A stretch of 64,000 bases of DNA from Pseudomaricurvus albidus. Lineage in GTDB: Bacteria; Pseudomonadota; Gammaproteobacteria; Pseudomonadales; Cellvibrionaceae. Shown here in pieces: positions 53,380-63,012 of the stretch. Both the position numbers and the translations under genes were made by a program. Each line of letters starts with the position of its first letter. The first letter of the stretch is position 1. The DNA lies in assembly GCF_018863235.1 (NCBI RefSeq), contig NZ_JAHKRS010000004.1, positions 1 to 64,000 on the forward strand. Reading direction: 5' to 3'. The notes below the pieces were generated by a model, which was not told the origin of the DNA, made no database searches, and saw nothing but the letters and a program-made list of their open reading frames with translations.

Positions 53380-53922
53380 GTGTTAGTTTTTTTCATGTTT
53401 GAAAGTTTGCTTATTTCTGGGTGGTTCTGTTTTGTGTCAACGGCATGACTCTGTATAACAGTTTTTCTGATTGATTCTTTTCTGGTTTTCTCCCTTTCTT
53501 TGATTTTACTTCTGTTTATTTGTGGATCCAGGAGAGGAATGGCCAATAATAATGAGGTTTTCGTTGATAAATAGTGTCAGAGTCGTTTTTATTAGATCCA
53601 TTCTGATTGTGTTGAAATTGTCTTAAAACACTTTAATGACAGAGTCGACGGAAATATTTGTCAAAGGTTTAAAAATAATCGAAGGCTGTTCGTTGTATAA
53701 ATGGTGTCAGAGTGGATTTAAAAGTGTGGATTCAGGGTTTTTAAATAAAAAAATATTTGTTTAAATTCTTTCCGTTCCTCAGATGGACGCATTGCCAAAT
53801 CAAAAGCCGCGAATACATTTTCGCAAGAAGTCGTGGATTTGATTGGTTTATAGACGATTGAGTCAAGCTCATTGATTCAAGCTTAATTAAAAGTCAAACC
53901 AAATAGAAAGAGGATTTCATTA
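53380..53922. other. Long AT-rich leader region upstream of hcp
   Basis: No coding frame is credible. It contains two copies of a 23-bp motif (separate entry) and several A/T runs. It probably holds the hcp promoter and regulatory sites; a clear sigma-70 or sigma-54 promoter was not found by eye. Confidence 0.5.
53561..53715 (+). repeat. Pair of direct repeats upstream of hcp
   Basis: TCGTTGATAAATAGTGTCAG (53561 on) and TCGTTGTATAAATGGTGTCA (53690 on), each followed by AG/GAGT and a purine-rich stretch, are two copies of TCGTTGwTAAATrGTGTCAGAGT, 129 bp apart. They may be binding sites for a regulator of hcp. Confidence 0.65.
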
Positions 53923-54411
53923 ATGGCTATCTACATGAACTTTAATAACCTGGCAACCAAAGGTAACGTAACCGCTAAAGGCTACGAAGACTGGATTGAA
54001 GTGGACGCCTTTAACTTTGGTGTAGGCCGTGGCATTACCATGGAAGCTGGTGCTATGTCTAACCGTGAAGCAACTCGCCCAAGCCTGAGCGAAGTCAGCT
54101 TCTCCAAGCCTCTGGATTCTTCTTCAGGTGGTCTGTTCAAGGCTTCTGTAACTGGCGATGAAGGTGTTCCTGTTGAAATTCACGTTGTACAAACTGGTGC
54201 TAACTCTGTTGAGAAGTACGCTGTGTACAAACTGGAAGACTCTATTATCTCCAGCTACTCCGTAAACGCTTCTGCCGGTGGTCCACCACAAGAAGCTATT
54301 TCTATCAGCTTTGCCAAGATCGAAGCAGATCTGACCCACGCTGATAAAACCAACAAAAACACTGCCAATATGCGTGTTGGTTACGACCTTACTACTGCTA
54401 CTCCGCTGTAA
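53923..54411 (+). CDS. hcp: T6SS tube protein Hcp
   Basis: 162-aa Hcp1-family protein, the ring unit of the inner T6SS tube and a carrier of small effectors. Typical stretches are MAIYMNFNNLATKGNVTAKG, WIEVDAFNFGVGRGI and VYKLEDSIISSYSVNAS. Codon use is strongly biased, unlike its neighbours, indicating very high expression. AAGAGGA lies nine bases before the ATG. A strong terminator follows. Confidence 0.97.
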   Translation: MAIYMNFNNLATKGNVTAKGYEDWIEVDAFNFGVGRGITMEAGAMSNREATRPSLSEVSFSKPLDSSSGGLFKASVTGDEGVPVEIHVVQTGANSVEKYAVYKLEDSIISSYSVNASAGGPPQEAISISFAKIEADLTHADKTNKNTANMRVGYDLTTATPL

Positions 54412-54428
54412 TAACGGTCTGCTATCCG

Positions 54429-54467
54429 AAAGCCGGGCTCCGCTGTTTAGCGGATGTCCGGCTTTTT
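54429..54467 (+). terminator. Strong intrinsic terminator after hcp
   Basis: AAAGCCGG pairs with CCGGCTTT, with an inner TCCGCT/AGCGGA stem, followed by TTTTT. hcp is thus likely a separate short transcript from vgrG. Confidence 0.85.
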
Positions 54468-54661
54468 GGCGATTGTGCAGTTCGTCTTTTTGTTATAGAT
54501 ATCGATTCTTGTGTTATCTAATCGTATTGTTAATAAAATCAGTGAACTGCTCTAAATTTTGAAGTATAAGATTTGAATGCTGGTGCTCATTAGGGCTCAA
54601 TCGACGATTGACGATAAAAGCATCTTAACCATGAAATTGATTAGGGAAGATTAACAAGGTT

Positions 54662-56497
54662 ATGCCTATCTTAAGCCAGGATCATCGACTAATACGCGTA
54701 GATTCACACTTGGGTGAATCAAAATTTATCGCTACTTATCTTTCCGGCCAGGAATTTGTCTCTGATCTCTTCAGATTCGATGTCGAGTTATTTTCTGATG
54801 ACCATGAAATACAACAACAGGATGTTGTCGGTCATGCTCTTACCTTATCAATTTATAATAATGGCGAAGATAATCCCCGAATCATTCATGGGTATGTGAA
54901 TCAATTTGCTTGTTATGATGTTGATGCCAGTGGTATGAGATGTTATCGGGCGACAGTCGTTCCCGGTTTTTGGTTTTTGACTCTGGGTGCCAAAAATAGA
55001 GTGTTTCACTCGAAAAGTGTTAAAAGCATAATCGAGGAGGTTTTAGGTGAATATAAAAAGGTTGTTTCATATAGCATCAAAGTCGACAAGCAGCATACTG
55101 ATAATCGTGAATATTGTGTTCAGTTTGATGAAAGTGATTATGATTTTGTCCATCGATTGATGGCAGAAGAGGGCATAAGTTATTACTTCAAGCACACTAA
55201 AGGTAAGCATGAGCTTATCCTTACCGATGGAATTAAAGATTACTTTGACTGCTGCAAGCAAGACATTGAATATGATGGTGGCGGCAGTCAACCTGATAAA
55301 TGCACTGTGCATCGTTGGCAGAGAGAGTTTTCCTATCATACCGGTGGTTTTGAATTCAAAGATTACAATGAATTCACCACGTCAAAAGATAATCTGAAAA
55401 GTGGTAGCACAAAAAACAATCTGAATGACGTTAGCAGTTATAAAACGCAGCGTTATGGAAGATATCAATTTGAAATAGATGGCGAAAATAAGCATAAATT
55501 TAACGATGGCGTAAATAAAGAGGTTGTTGATCGAGCGCTCGAGTTTCAGGAAATGGGTTTTGATGTAGGGCGTGGTGCCAGTGATGTGGTCGATTTTGCC
55601 GCGGGCGGAAAATTCACGCTTGAGCATCCAATCTCCAGTGAAAAAGGAAATTACTTGCTGATGCAGGTAAAGATGGTTGCGTCTGATGGAAATAATCGTG
55701 AGACCTCTTTTAAGAACGAATTCATTTGTGTGCCTTCGGATGTAACTCCCAGACCTGATCCGTCAGGTTTTGCCAAACAGATTCATCACCCTCAGCTGGC
55801 TACTGTGAAAGAGGTTAGAGCTAATCCAACCAGTGGAGGTCAGGATACCTTTACTCAAGTAAAAGTTGTGTTTCCCTGGAATTCCAGGCAGAACTCTTGC
55901 TGGATCAGGGTTGTTCAATCCTATGCAGGTAAAAATTGGGGAGCCAATTTCGTTCCGAGAAAAGATCAAGAGGTTGTTGTTACTTTTATTAATGGTGATC
56001 CTGAAAGGCCTCTGGTCACTGGTGCAGTTTACAATGGTACAAATACCGGGCCGAAATATACGTCAACTCAGAGCGGTTGGAAGACAGAGTTTGACGACAG
56101 TAAATTCAATGAGCTTAAGTTTGATGATAAGCCTGGTGAAGAAGAAATTTATATGGAGGCAGGTAGAGACCACAATTTCCTGATCCATAACGACCAATCA
56201 GGAAAGATTGAAAATGATCAATCTCTGGAAGTGGTCAATAATCGATCGATTACTGTTTCCAAGGGTAATGAAAGCAAGACCGTTAGCAAAGGAACACAAA
56301 CTGTAGATGTTCAGGGAGCAATTAAAATAACCTCAAAGACGTCTATTACCCTCAAGGTGGGTGGTAGTAGCATCAAGATAGATCCGGCAGGAATTACCCT
56401 CAAAGCAGCCAAGATCGATAGTAAGGCCAGTGCCATGAGCACTGTTAAAGCCGGGGGAGTCTTAACGTTGAAGGGGGCTTTGACCAAAATCAATTGA
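54662..56497 (+). CDS. vgrG: T6SS spike protein VgrG
   Basis: 611-aa VgrG/TssI: an N-terminal gp27-like part (FRFDVELFSDD, IHGYVNQF, EEGISYYFKHTKGKHELILTD), the gp5-like OB fold (TQVKVVFPWNSRQNSCWIRV, PRKDQEVVVTFINGDPERPL) and a C-terminal beta-helix ending TLKGALTKIN. No extra effector domain is attached, so cargo must bind by PAAR or adaptors. It is the first gene of the effector cluster running to 61191. Confidence 0.96.
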   Translation: MPILSQDHRLIRVDSHLGESKFIATYLSGQEFVSDLFRFDVELFSDDHEIQQQDVVGHALTLSIYNNGEDNPRIIHGYVNQFACYDVDASGMRCYRATVVPGFWFLTLGAKNRVFHSKSVKSIIEEVLGEYKKVVSYSIKVDKQHTDNREYCVQFDESDYDFVHRLMAEEGISYYFKHTKGKHELILTDGIKDYFDCCKQDIEYDGGGSQPDKCTVHRWQREFSYHTGGFEFKDYNEFTTSKDNLKSGSTKNNLNDVSSYKTQRYGRYQFEIDGENKHKFNDGVNKEVVDRALEFQEMGFDVGRGASDVVDFAAGGKFTLEHPISSEKGNYLLMQVKMVASDGNNRETSFKNEFICVPSDVTPRPDPSGFAKQIHHPQLATVKEVRANPTSGGQDTFTQVKVVFPWNSRQNSCWIRVVQSYAGKNWGANFVPRKDQEVVVTFINGDPERPLVTGAVYNGTNTGPKYTSTQSGWKTEFDDSKFNELKFDDKPGEEEIYMEAGRDHNFLIHNDQSGKIENDQSLEVVNNRSITVSKGNESKTVSKGTQTVDVQGAIKITSKTSITLKVGGSSIKIDPAGITLKAAKIDSKASAMSTVKAGGVLTLKGALTKIN

Positions 56498-56562
56498 TTG
56501 GGGTTAGCTATAAAAGCTAGACCAGTTTCTGGTTGGCAGGGCAGATCAAAGGATATAAGTTG

Positions 56563-57135
56563 ATGAATGATTGGGTAAAAGTGGCCGCTGTAAATGCTGG
56601 TGAATTAATGACTCACTTCGAATTAGAGGATAAGGCTGCTGAAGTATTGCACCCGGAATTAAACCCTCCTGGAGGTTTGATGGCATTGGTTGAAGCCGAG
56701 TGTCATTACGATGCGATTAAGTTTCTCGCCCATTGCCTTCCCAAGCGTGAAGCCGTGTGGTGGGCTTGTCTGGCGACCCGTCAAACGCAGACACCGGAGA
56801 CGGACGAATTAAACGCGGCGGCACTGATTGCGGCGGAGGCCTGGGCGAAAAAACCGACTGAAGAAAACCGTCTCCGCTGTAAAGAGCTTGCTGAAAAAAC
56901 CCGCTATGAAACCCCTGCCAGTTGGGCTGCAACGGCAGCAAGCTGGTCGACCGGTAGTATGTCAGAGCCGGGAGAGCCGGAGGTTAATCCTCCTGAGTAT
57001 CTTTATGCACATGCAGTCGCGGGTAGTGTGACTCTGGCTGGAGGGCTGGTGAACATGGATGATCCTGCTGAAGGTATGCTGCGCTTTATCAAGCAGGGGG
57101 TTAATCTTGCTGAAGGTGGAAATGGCTTGGTCTGA
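56563..57135 (+). CDS. DUF6931-like protein in the vgrG-PAAR cluster
   Basis: 190-aa soluble acidic protein. AIKFLAHCLPKREAVWWACL and TPETDELNAAALIAAEAWAKKPTEE resemble a family (DUF6931) often found between vgrG and PAAR genes. A role as chaperone/adaptor for cargo is inference from position. ATG 56563 has AAGGA upstream; a TTG at 56533 is in frame. Confidence 0.72.
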   Translation: MNDWVKVAAVNAGELMTHFELEDKAAEVLHPELNPPGGLMALVEAECHYDAIKFLAHCLPKREAVWWACLATRQTQTPETDELNAAALIAAEAWAKKPTEENRLRCKELAEKTRYETPASWAATAASWSTGSMSEPGEPEVNPPEYLYAHAVAGSVTLAGGLVNMDDPAEGMLRFIKQGVNLAEGGNGLV

Positions 57136-57271
57136 CCAGCCTGTGGTCCAGGCTGGGCTTCAGTTAGGGGCGCCACCATTTCAGAAAGGTCAGTTTTTAG
57201 GCGTAAGGGTTTGACAAACTCGACTTAACAGATGTGACAACTTGCAGTGGTAACGATTTGGGAAAACAGTT

Positions 57272-57565
57272 ATGGGAAAACCAGCGTCCAGAATTACAGA
57301 TATGCATGTATGTCCGATGGTGACAGGAACCGTACCTCATGTCGGCGGTCCGATTGTGTCACCGGGTGGACCGACGGTGATTATTGGTTTTTTGCCCTCA
57401 GCAACTGTGGGCAGCACTTGTGTTTGTATTGGGCCACCAGATACGGTGTGTTCTGGTAGTTCGACCGTATTGATTCAGGGTAAACCTGCCGCCCGGTTGG
57501 GGGATAGCACGGCTCATGGTGGCAAGATCGTACTGGGTTGTCCAACAGTATTGATAGGTGGTTAA
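57272..57565 (+). CDS. PAAR domain T6SS tip protein
   Basis: 97-aa stand-alone PAAR protein (MGKPASRITDMHVCPM, GGPIVSPGGPTVIIG, GKPAARLGDSTAHGG). The zinc ligands are in DMHVC and TAHGG with a cysteine near LGCP. It caps the VgrG spike and can anchor an effector. The frame of the next gene overlaps its end. Confidence 0.95.
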   Translation: MGKPASRITDMHVCPMVTGTVPHVGGPIVSPGGPTVIIGFLPSATVGSTCVCIGPPDTVCSGSSTVLIQGKPAARLGDSTAHGGKIVLGCPTVLIGG

Positions 57566-58031
57566 ATTGTTAAAAAAATTCACAGTATTGTTAAGCCTTG
57601 TTTTTTTATCAGCTAATGGATTTGGTATGTCTATTTTCGGTGCAGGTAACGCCTGTGTATTTTCTGAGGTTTCTGGATATTTGACCTTCAATGGAGAGCC
57701 ATTGAAGGGCGCTACAGTCACCAGAGTCTCTGAATGGCAAAAAGAGAACACAGAATCTACGGTGTCTGATGAAAATGGACATTTCCATTTTGATGCATTG
57801 CATCAGGCTTCAGCGTCAAAATTGATTCCTTTCACTGAATTTGTCGCATCTCAATCCATTTCAGTTGGTGTGGATGGTGAAAGTTATGAAATCTGGAGTA
57901 ATACAAAACGTGACGGGGATGAAAACTCTGAACTGGGCGGCAAGAATCTCAAACTTAAATGCGAAATCTCTGATGAGCTGCGTCTGGTAGAAGACTACGG
58001 TACGTTACTGGTGACAAATTGCACCTGGTGA
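57558..58031 (+). CDS. Secreted/periplasmic protein of the effector cluster (DUF6795-like)
   Basis: 157-aa protein with an N-terminal signal (LLKKFTVLLSLVFLSANGFG) and a carboxypeptidase-regulatory-like beta domain (SGYLTFNGEPLKGATVTRVS, VSDENGHFHFDAL), resembling DUF6795 proteins. A periplasmic immunity role for the downstream lipase is possible (inference). The start is uncertain: GTG 57558 overlaps the PAAR gene, TTG 57567 has GGTGG six bases upstream. Confidence 0.72.
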   Translation: MVKLLKKFTVLLSLVFLSANGFGMSIFGAGNACVFSEVSGYLTFNGEPLKGATVTRVSEWQKENTESTVSDENGHFHFDALHQASASKLIPFTEFVASQSISVGVDGESYEIWSNTKRDGDENSELGGKNLKLKCEISDELRLVEDYGTLLVTNCTW

Positions 58032-58115
58032 GCGGCTATTTCTGATATGAAGTTGGTTCGGATGGTTGTTACATCATCAGAATGACTGAATTTTGATAAT
58101 GACTGGAGAACAGGG

Positions 58116-59309
58116 ATGACTCTCACACCCGACTATGCTGCTGCTTTGGCGAATAATATTTATTCTGTCAAAAACGAGGCGACTCAAAAAGGCTTTATCT
58201 TCAAGTACAAGAAAGATATGGAGTTGGGTGAGGCTTCAACCAATCCCAAGAAGAGTGCGGGTGGCAAACTTGCTTCCTCCGTGGCTTTGACTGGAACTAC
58301 CGGCGGTATTATTTTCCTTAAGTCCACTCATGTCATGGGCATAACGGCTTATGGACAGGGCCCCCAGTTTGAAAAAGAAGCGTTTGTCGCATTAAAGGGG
58401 ACTGCGAGTGGCTTTGATGCCTTAACCGATTTAAACGCAGGTCTTAAACGCGCATCCACTGGTGGTCTGGTGCATCAGGGGTTCTTCGATACCTTTCAGT
58501 CCTTTCTTCCTCAGTTGAAAGAGTTCGCAGCTAATTTGACAGAGCGAGGCGTTCACACAGTTCACTGTGTGGGGCACAGTTTGGGGGGCGCGTTGGCATC
58601 ACTGGTTGCGGATTGGCTCTCATCCAATATCAAGGTGCAGGTTAATCTTTATACCTTTGGTGGTCCGCGACCTGGTTTGTCGCTCTTCTCCGATGCCTGT
58701 AGTAATAGGGTTGGCAGTAAAAATATTTATCGGGTCTATCACAATTTGGATCCTGTTCCGATGGTTCCGACCTGGCCCTTTGTGCACATGACGGATGATC
58801 GGGGCGATTACCGGCTGGCCTGTAATATGGCGCAAAATCCTGCGAAGTATCACAGTTGCGCAACCTATGTAGAAAGTGTTGGAAAGTCTGACGGAAACTG
58901 GTCAATTCTGAAAAGCTATAACGAGCCTAAACTGCTTGAGAGCACAATTACCGGCTGGCTTAAGTCTGACGGTCCGGTGTCGTTGACGTTAAACACATTA
59001 AAAGTCTTTAATGCCGCTTTGTTATGGGTGCTGAAAAAAGTAGCCAATGTGCTTTTCATTGGCCTTGTAGGCGCTGGGACGACAACATTTACTCTGCTGG
59101 ATCGTATGGCTTACTTGATGCATCAAGGCCATGCTATTGGAAAAAAAGTGGGTTATTGGGTAGGGCGTCTGCTAAAGCGAATGGCCAAGATGATTGGCGT
59201 GACTATTACAAAAACCACTAATATGACATTGAGCCTGATTCGGTCGATGTTTTTCAGAATGTTTCACATGATCTCAGATTTAACGCGTCGTGCATCTATG
59301 TTGCTCTGA
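58116..59309 (+). CDS. Class 3 lipase, probable T6SS phospholipase effector
   Basis: 397-aa alpha/beta-hydrolase of the Lipase_3 type. The nucleophile elbow is VGHSLGGALA (about S155), the acid is probably in YHNLDPVPMVP, and a lid region precedes it. After about residue 285 come hydrophobic helices (ALLWVLKKVANVLFIGLVGA), which may insert into the target membrane. Linkage to vgrG, PAAR and a secreted partner supports an antibacterial lipase effector. CTGGAG lies upstream of the ATG. Export through the T6SS is inferred. Confidence 0.85.
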   Translation: MTLTPDYAAALANNIYSVKNEATQKGFIFKYKKDMELGEASTNPKKSAGGKLASSVALTGTTGGIIFLKSTHVMGITAYGQGPQFEKEAFVALKGTASGFDALTDLNAGLKRASTGGLVHQGFFDTFQSFLPQLKEFAANLTERGVHTVHCVGHSLGGALASLVADWLSSNIKVQVNLYTFGGPRPGLSLFSDACSNRVGSKNIYRVYHNLDPVPMVPTWPFVHMTDDRGDYRLACNMAQNPAKYHSCATYVESVGKSDGNWSILKSYNEPKLLESTITGWLKSDGPVSLTLNTLKVFNAALLWVLKKVANVLFIGLVGAGTTTFTLLDRMAYLMHQGHAIGKKVGYWVGRLLKRMAKMIGVTITKTTNMTLSLIRSMFFRMFHMISDLTRRASMLL

Positions 59310-59341
59310 CAACTCTGCAGTTTGTTAGGTAGCATTGTACT

Positions 59342-60382
59342 ATGGGTATGGTAATGGTCTTTGGGTTGGCATTGTTGATGCTGGCCCTTGCAGTACTCAC
59401 CTGGGTATTGGCTCAGCTGGGAGTGGATGTATCCTTCTGGCGGGTTTGCGGATACATTTTGATCACGCTGGTGTCTGTGGGAATTCTGTCCGCCACGTAC
59501 AGTTATCTTCTGCGTATTTCAAATATCTATAACAAGGATCTGATTCACTTTGACACGATTGATCGTGTTGCCACGGAGTTCGTCTACCCTTACTTTACTT
59601 CGGGCTATCAAAATCGTGTTTCCTATCGTGATTTAACAAGCCATATGCGGGAGGTCGATCCTTTCTCCGGTAATGGCCTTGCTGTATTTGAAGACCATAG
59701 CACAGCTGAAATCACTCATTATCTGGCGCGAATTAATTCCGGAAAAGACCAGGCCTATACCTATTGGTCCGGGGCAGCATCGAATTATGACTCTGGACAA
59801 CGCAGAGCCTACCTCGGCGAAGATGTCTCTGAATCCTATCGCTTTGACGACCTACTCTATGTGCGTCTTTTGTCTCAGCAACGTGAGCACTGGAAGAAAA
59901 GAATTGTTCTCGAAAATGTAGATGGAGAAATCATTTCTGAAATCGACGCCAGAGATGACTTTGCTGAGCTTAGTGCAATGAATCTATACACCTCTGGTGT
60001 CCTGTCGAAAAAGTCAGAGTCGGAAATCACTGACTTATACGATGGACATTACCTTCAGGTGTATAACTTTGATGGCAAAAATGCCTTCATTCTTTATGGC
60101 GTGAAAGCCAGGAATTACGACAGTTTCTTCAGTTCTCAAGGGTATTATTTACCTACCGTAATGAAGGTGGTGCTGGTGAATCAGGATCATCCAAAGGGAA
60201 TAAATATTGCCAACATTCCTATTGAAAAAGGGACCCCTGTGGGTGCGTCAGGTGTGGATAATGGGGTGTTAATACACGCTGCAGATATGCGTGATAGAAA
60301 GAACGTCCGACATTATTATCATCAACTCTCACTCATCAGTTCTTATTCATCAACTACGAATACAGTAACGGACGCGAACTGA
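59342..60382 (+). CDS. Membrane protein of the lipase effector cluster
   Basis: 346-aa protein with two N-terminal transmembrane helices (about 4-27 and 35-57) and a large soluble domain behind, probably periplasmic or cytoplasmic. I recognise no domain. It follows the lipase gene by 32 bp and its stop overlaps the next start (TGATG). An immunity or accessory role is inference from position. Confidence 0.65.
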   Translation: MGMVMVFGLALLMLALAVLTWVLAQLGVDVSFWRVCGYILITLVSVGILSATYSYLLRISNIYNKDLIHFDTIDRVATEFVYPYFTSGYQNRVSYRDLTSHMREVDPFSGNGLAVFEDHSTAEITHYLARINSGKDQAYTYWSGAASNYDSGQRRAYLGEDVSESYRFDDLLYVRLLSQQREHWKKRIVLENVDGEIISEIDARDDFAELSAMNLYTSGVLSKKSESEITDLYDGHYLQVYNFDGKNAFILYGVKARNYDSFFSSQGYYLPTVMKVVLVNQDHPKGINIANIPIEKGTPVGASGVDNGVLIHAADMRDRKNVRHYYHQLSLISSYSSTTNTVTDAN

Positions 60383-61191
60383 TGCAAGATCCTGATTTCT
60401 CAGTTGTGTTTATTCCGCTGGTTAAGCCTCGAGCTGACCTTGAAGATTCCATATCAGCACTAAAGAAACACTTTCAGCTGAAGGATAAGCAGTTAAGTGC
60501 GTTATTCCGACAGCCCACGACAACGATCAAGCAACAGCTAACCTCAACTCAGGCCAAGTCTATGGTGCGGTTGTTATGGGGCCTGGGCTGGCACAGCGGA
60601 ATACTGAAAAATCACTCAAGGGTTTACAGCACCATCGAGTCCGTAGAAATACAGTTCGATGTTGCGGGTCAAAGGCCATGCAATCAGTCGCCTGACCAGC
60701 TGGAATCACTGGAGTTTCCCAAGGGGTGGAGCCAGTTCGACAGCCTGAACCCCAAAGCTACCATCCAGGCGGGCAATGCTCAGGGACTGGCGTTCTGTAT
60801 TGTGATTCCACAGGCTAAGTCGGATTTTGATCCTTCACCAAGTCATTATTCTTACAGTCAGGCGGTGTTGAAGTCTGCTGTTTCCCAATCTACTAATTGC
60901 GAAATTCTTCAATCCTGTCAGCCGAGGTTTGCAGAGACCACCGGTTGGCCGCTGTCTCTCTCTGAGTTTATCCTTTGGGATTTAAGTAACGGGACTCATT
61001 ATCTGTTGGCCGTGTACGAGGGCAGGAAGCGCTTTTATTCGATTTATTGCTGGGCGGGATGTGGCGATTTTGCCCGGTTTCGCAACGACTTTTTGTTTGT
61101 GATTGAGAGCTTTCGACTGCATGATCACGCTGGAAGCTCTGATCAAGCTTCTACCCGGCGTAGATCTGCACTTGCTGCGCCAGTTTCCTGA
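60382..61191 (+). CDS. Hypothetical protein of the effector cluster
   Basis: 269-aa soluble protein, no recognised family. A short stretch near the N-terminus (LKKHFQLKDKQLSALFRQP then LTSTQAKSMVRLLWGLGWHS) is shaped like a ribosomal L7/L12-type or LysM-free helix pair and may bind a partner. It overlaps the preceding gene by one base, and the cluster ends here because the next gene is convergent. Confidence 0.6.
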   Translation: MQDPDFSVVFIPLVKPRADLEDSISALKKHFQLKDKQLSALFRQPTTTIKQQLTSTQAKSMVRLLWGLGWHSGILKNHSRVYSTIESVEIQFDVAGQRPCNQSPDQLESLEFPKGWSQFDSLNPKATIQAGNAQGLAFCIVIPQAKSDFDPSPSHYSYSQAVLKSAVSQSTNCEILQSCQPRFAETTGWPLSLSEFILWDLSNGTHYLLAVYEGRKRFYSIYCWAGCGDFARFRNDFLFVIESFRLHDHAGSSDQASTRRRSALAAPVS

Positions 61192-61219
61192 GGTAAGTCC
61201 CCTAAGCTTCAAATATAAC

Positions 61220-61789
61220 TTAAAGAGCAATGCCCAAATTGCTGCTGTCAAATTCTGAGAGCTGTTTGCGCAATTGTTTAATGATCTCAGGTTGTGCCTT
61301 TTTCTCACTCAGGCATGTTTTTAGCCACTGTTGCAGCTCCATCTCCTGGTCGTAGAGTTCGTGCTGTTGTTCCAACGGGTCGAATTCCTCCAATCCTTCA
61401 GACAGCGCAATAAACTGGCTCACGGTAGCCAGTGACAGGCCTTCGGCTGCCTCCATATCATCCGCGCTGTCATCCAGAATCATTTGCAGGGCACTGGTGA
61501 GTAACAGGCAGCAGTCCAGGGCGGGGTAGACCCCGTAGCCATCTTCTTCGGCGGGTTCGGGGGTCAGTTCCTCGAGTTGGAGCAGGGCTTTTTCAAGATT
61601 CTTCATGGAGTTGAGCTGTCCTGCCAGGTACTCCCAGACTTTATTAAGAATCTTGCGCAGCTGAGTGGCTTGTTCCGGAGCCTCAATGGTCTCGCAATAC
61701 AGTGCGTAATTGGGGATGTGGCGTTCACAGAGTGCGGTAATAAATGCAATTTTTTCCCAGTGTTCGCGGTCGCCAGAGTGTACAGCCAT
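61220..61789 (-). CDS. YjaG family protein (DUF416)
   Basis: 189-aa helical protein: HWEKIAFITALCERHIPNYALY, GYGVYPALDCCLLL and the tail FDSSNLGIAL match the DUF416/YjaG family of E. coli. Function is unknown. AGGCG lies upstream of the ATG. It converges on the effector cluster. Confidence 0.88.
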   Translation of the reverse strand: MAVHSGDREHWEKIAFITALCERHIPNYALYCETIEAPEQATQLRKILNKVWEYLAGQLNSMKNLEKALLQLEELTPEPAEEDGYGVYPALDCCLLLTSALQMILDDSADDMEAAEGLSLATVSQFIALSEGLEEFDPLEQQHELYDQEMELQQWLKTCLSEKKAQPEIIKQLRKQLSEFDSSNLGIAL

Positions 61790-62001
61790 AAAATTCGCCT
61801 GATTAGAGTGTCCGGTGGTTTTTGGTTTCCGGATCGGTGAGTACTGATTTGGTCGCTATATTATCAAATATTGCAGCAAAGTTTGTCTGTCAATGACCTG
61901 AAGCTCCTTGTCTTGCGAACGGAGCCCGCAGATTGTCGAGTGATTGGTAAAGTTGAGTGTCTACAGATGAACGGCCAGGGTTGATCGGTTATAGTAACTT
62001 T

Positions 62002-63012
62002 ATGCCGCAACCTATTGATTCAGCATCTAAATTTCCTGTTTTCGGAGCCTTGCGCGAGTCTCTGGATAGACGTTTTAAGGCCTGGATGCTTCCTCGTCTT
62101 AAGCCTGCCCGTGCTCATCGATTAACCAATAAGCGTTTGTTTATTGTTCCCTCACGTGCTGGGTTGGGGTTTCTTGCGGTTGTGGTGCTGTTGTGGTTGA
62201 CCGGGACCAACTATGAGAACAACGTAATTCTTGGCTTGGCATTTTTTCTGACAGCTTTGTTTGTAGTCAGCATTCATCATACTTTTTTCAATATGTCCGG
62301 ATTGCTCGTCGAAGGTACACGTACTGATCCCTGTTTTGTGGGAGAGGATGGCGAGATCGAGATCCGTGTCTCCTGTCGCAAATCTACCGACAAGGAAAGC
62401 ATTACCCTCAAATTTGATGGTGGGCGTGCCACAACCGTCGATTTGCTGAATCAACACTCAGTGATGGTGAAGTTGTTTACACCTGGTGAACACAGAGGTT
62501 GGTATCAACCACCACGACTGATGGTGGAGAGTTTTTATCCTTTGGGAATTATCCGTTGCTGGAGCTGGTTGGTACTCGATGTTCCCATTCTGGTTTACCC
62601 CCAACCGGTTGCCGGCGATATCCCGTTAAGCCAGTCGGCTTCTCATGAAGGAGAGCGACTGGAGGAGGCGGGTGCCGAGGACTTTTACGGTTTTAAACCC
62701 TATCAGACGGGCGTGTCGCCCAAGCATATCGCCTGGAAACACTATGCCAGAGGGCAGGGGTTGTACAGTAAGGAATACGCCAGTTATCGGGAGAAAAGCC
62801 TGTGGCTCGATTGGGAGGCACTTGAGGGGTTGAGTACAGAGGCCAGATTGTCCCGCCTGTGTTATTGGGTGATCAAATTATCCGCCACCCAGCAGCCATA
62901 CGGTTTGCGCTTGCCGGGTCAGACGATTTCTCCATCCGTTGGGGTGGAGCATAAACATCAGATGCTGAAAACTCTGGCTCTGTTTCGGGCTCCGTCTGGA
63001 GCAGCGCCATGA
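62002..63012 (+). CDS. DUF58 domain protein
   Basis: About 336-aa protein with two transmembrane helices near residues 50-95 (GLGFLAVVVLLWLTG, NNVILGLAFFLTALFVV) and a C-terminal DUF58 (vWA-like) domain with EDFYGFKPYQTGVSPKHIAW and YASYREKSLWLDWE. It commonly pairs with MoxR ATPase and a transglutaminase. ATG 62002 (MPQPIDSA) is preferred; a GTG at 61957 is in frame, neither has a strong ribosome binding site. The stop overlaps the next ATG. Confidence 0.88.
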   Translation: MPQPIDSASKFPVFGALRESLDRRFKAWMLPRLKPARAHRLTNKRLFIVPSRAGLGFLAVVVLLWLTGTNYENNVILGLAFFLTALFVVSIHHTFFNMSGLLVEGTRTDPCFVGEDGEIEIRVSCRKSTDKESITLKFDGGRATTVDLLNQHSVMVKLFTPGEHRGWYQPPRLMVESFYPLGIIRCWSWLVLDVPILVYPQPVAGDIPLSQSASHEGERLEEAGAEDFYGFKPYQTGVSPKHIAWKHYARGQGLYSKEYASYREKSLWLDWEALEGLSTEARLSRLCYWVIKLSATQQPYGLRLPGQTISPSVGVEHKHQMLKTLALFRAPSGAAP

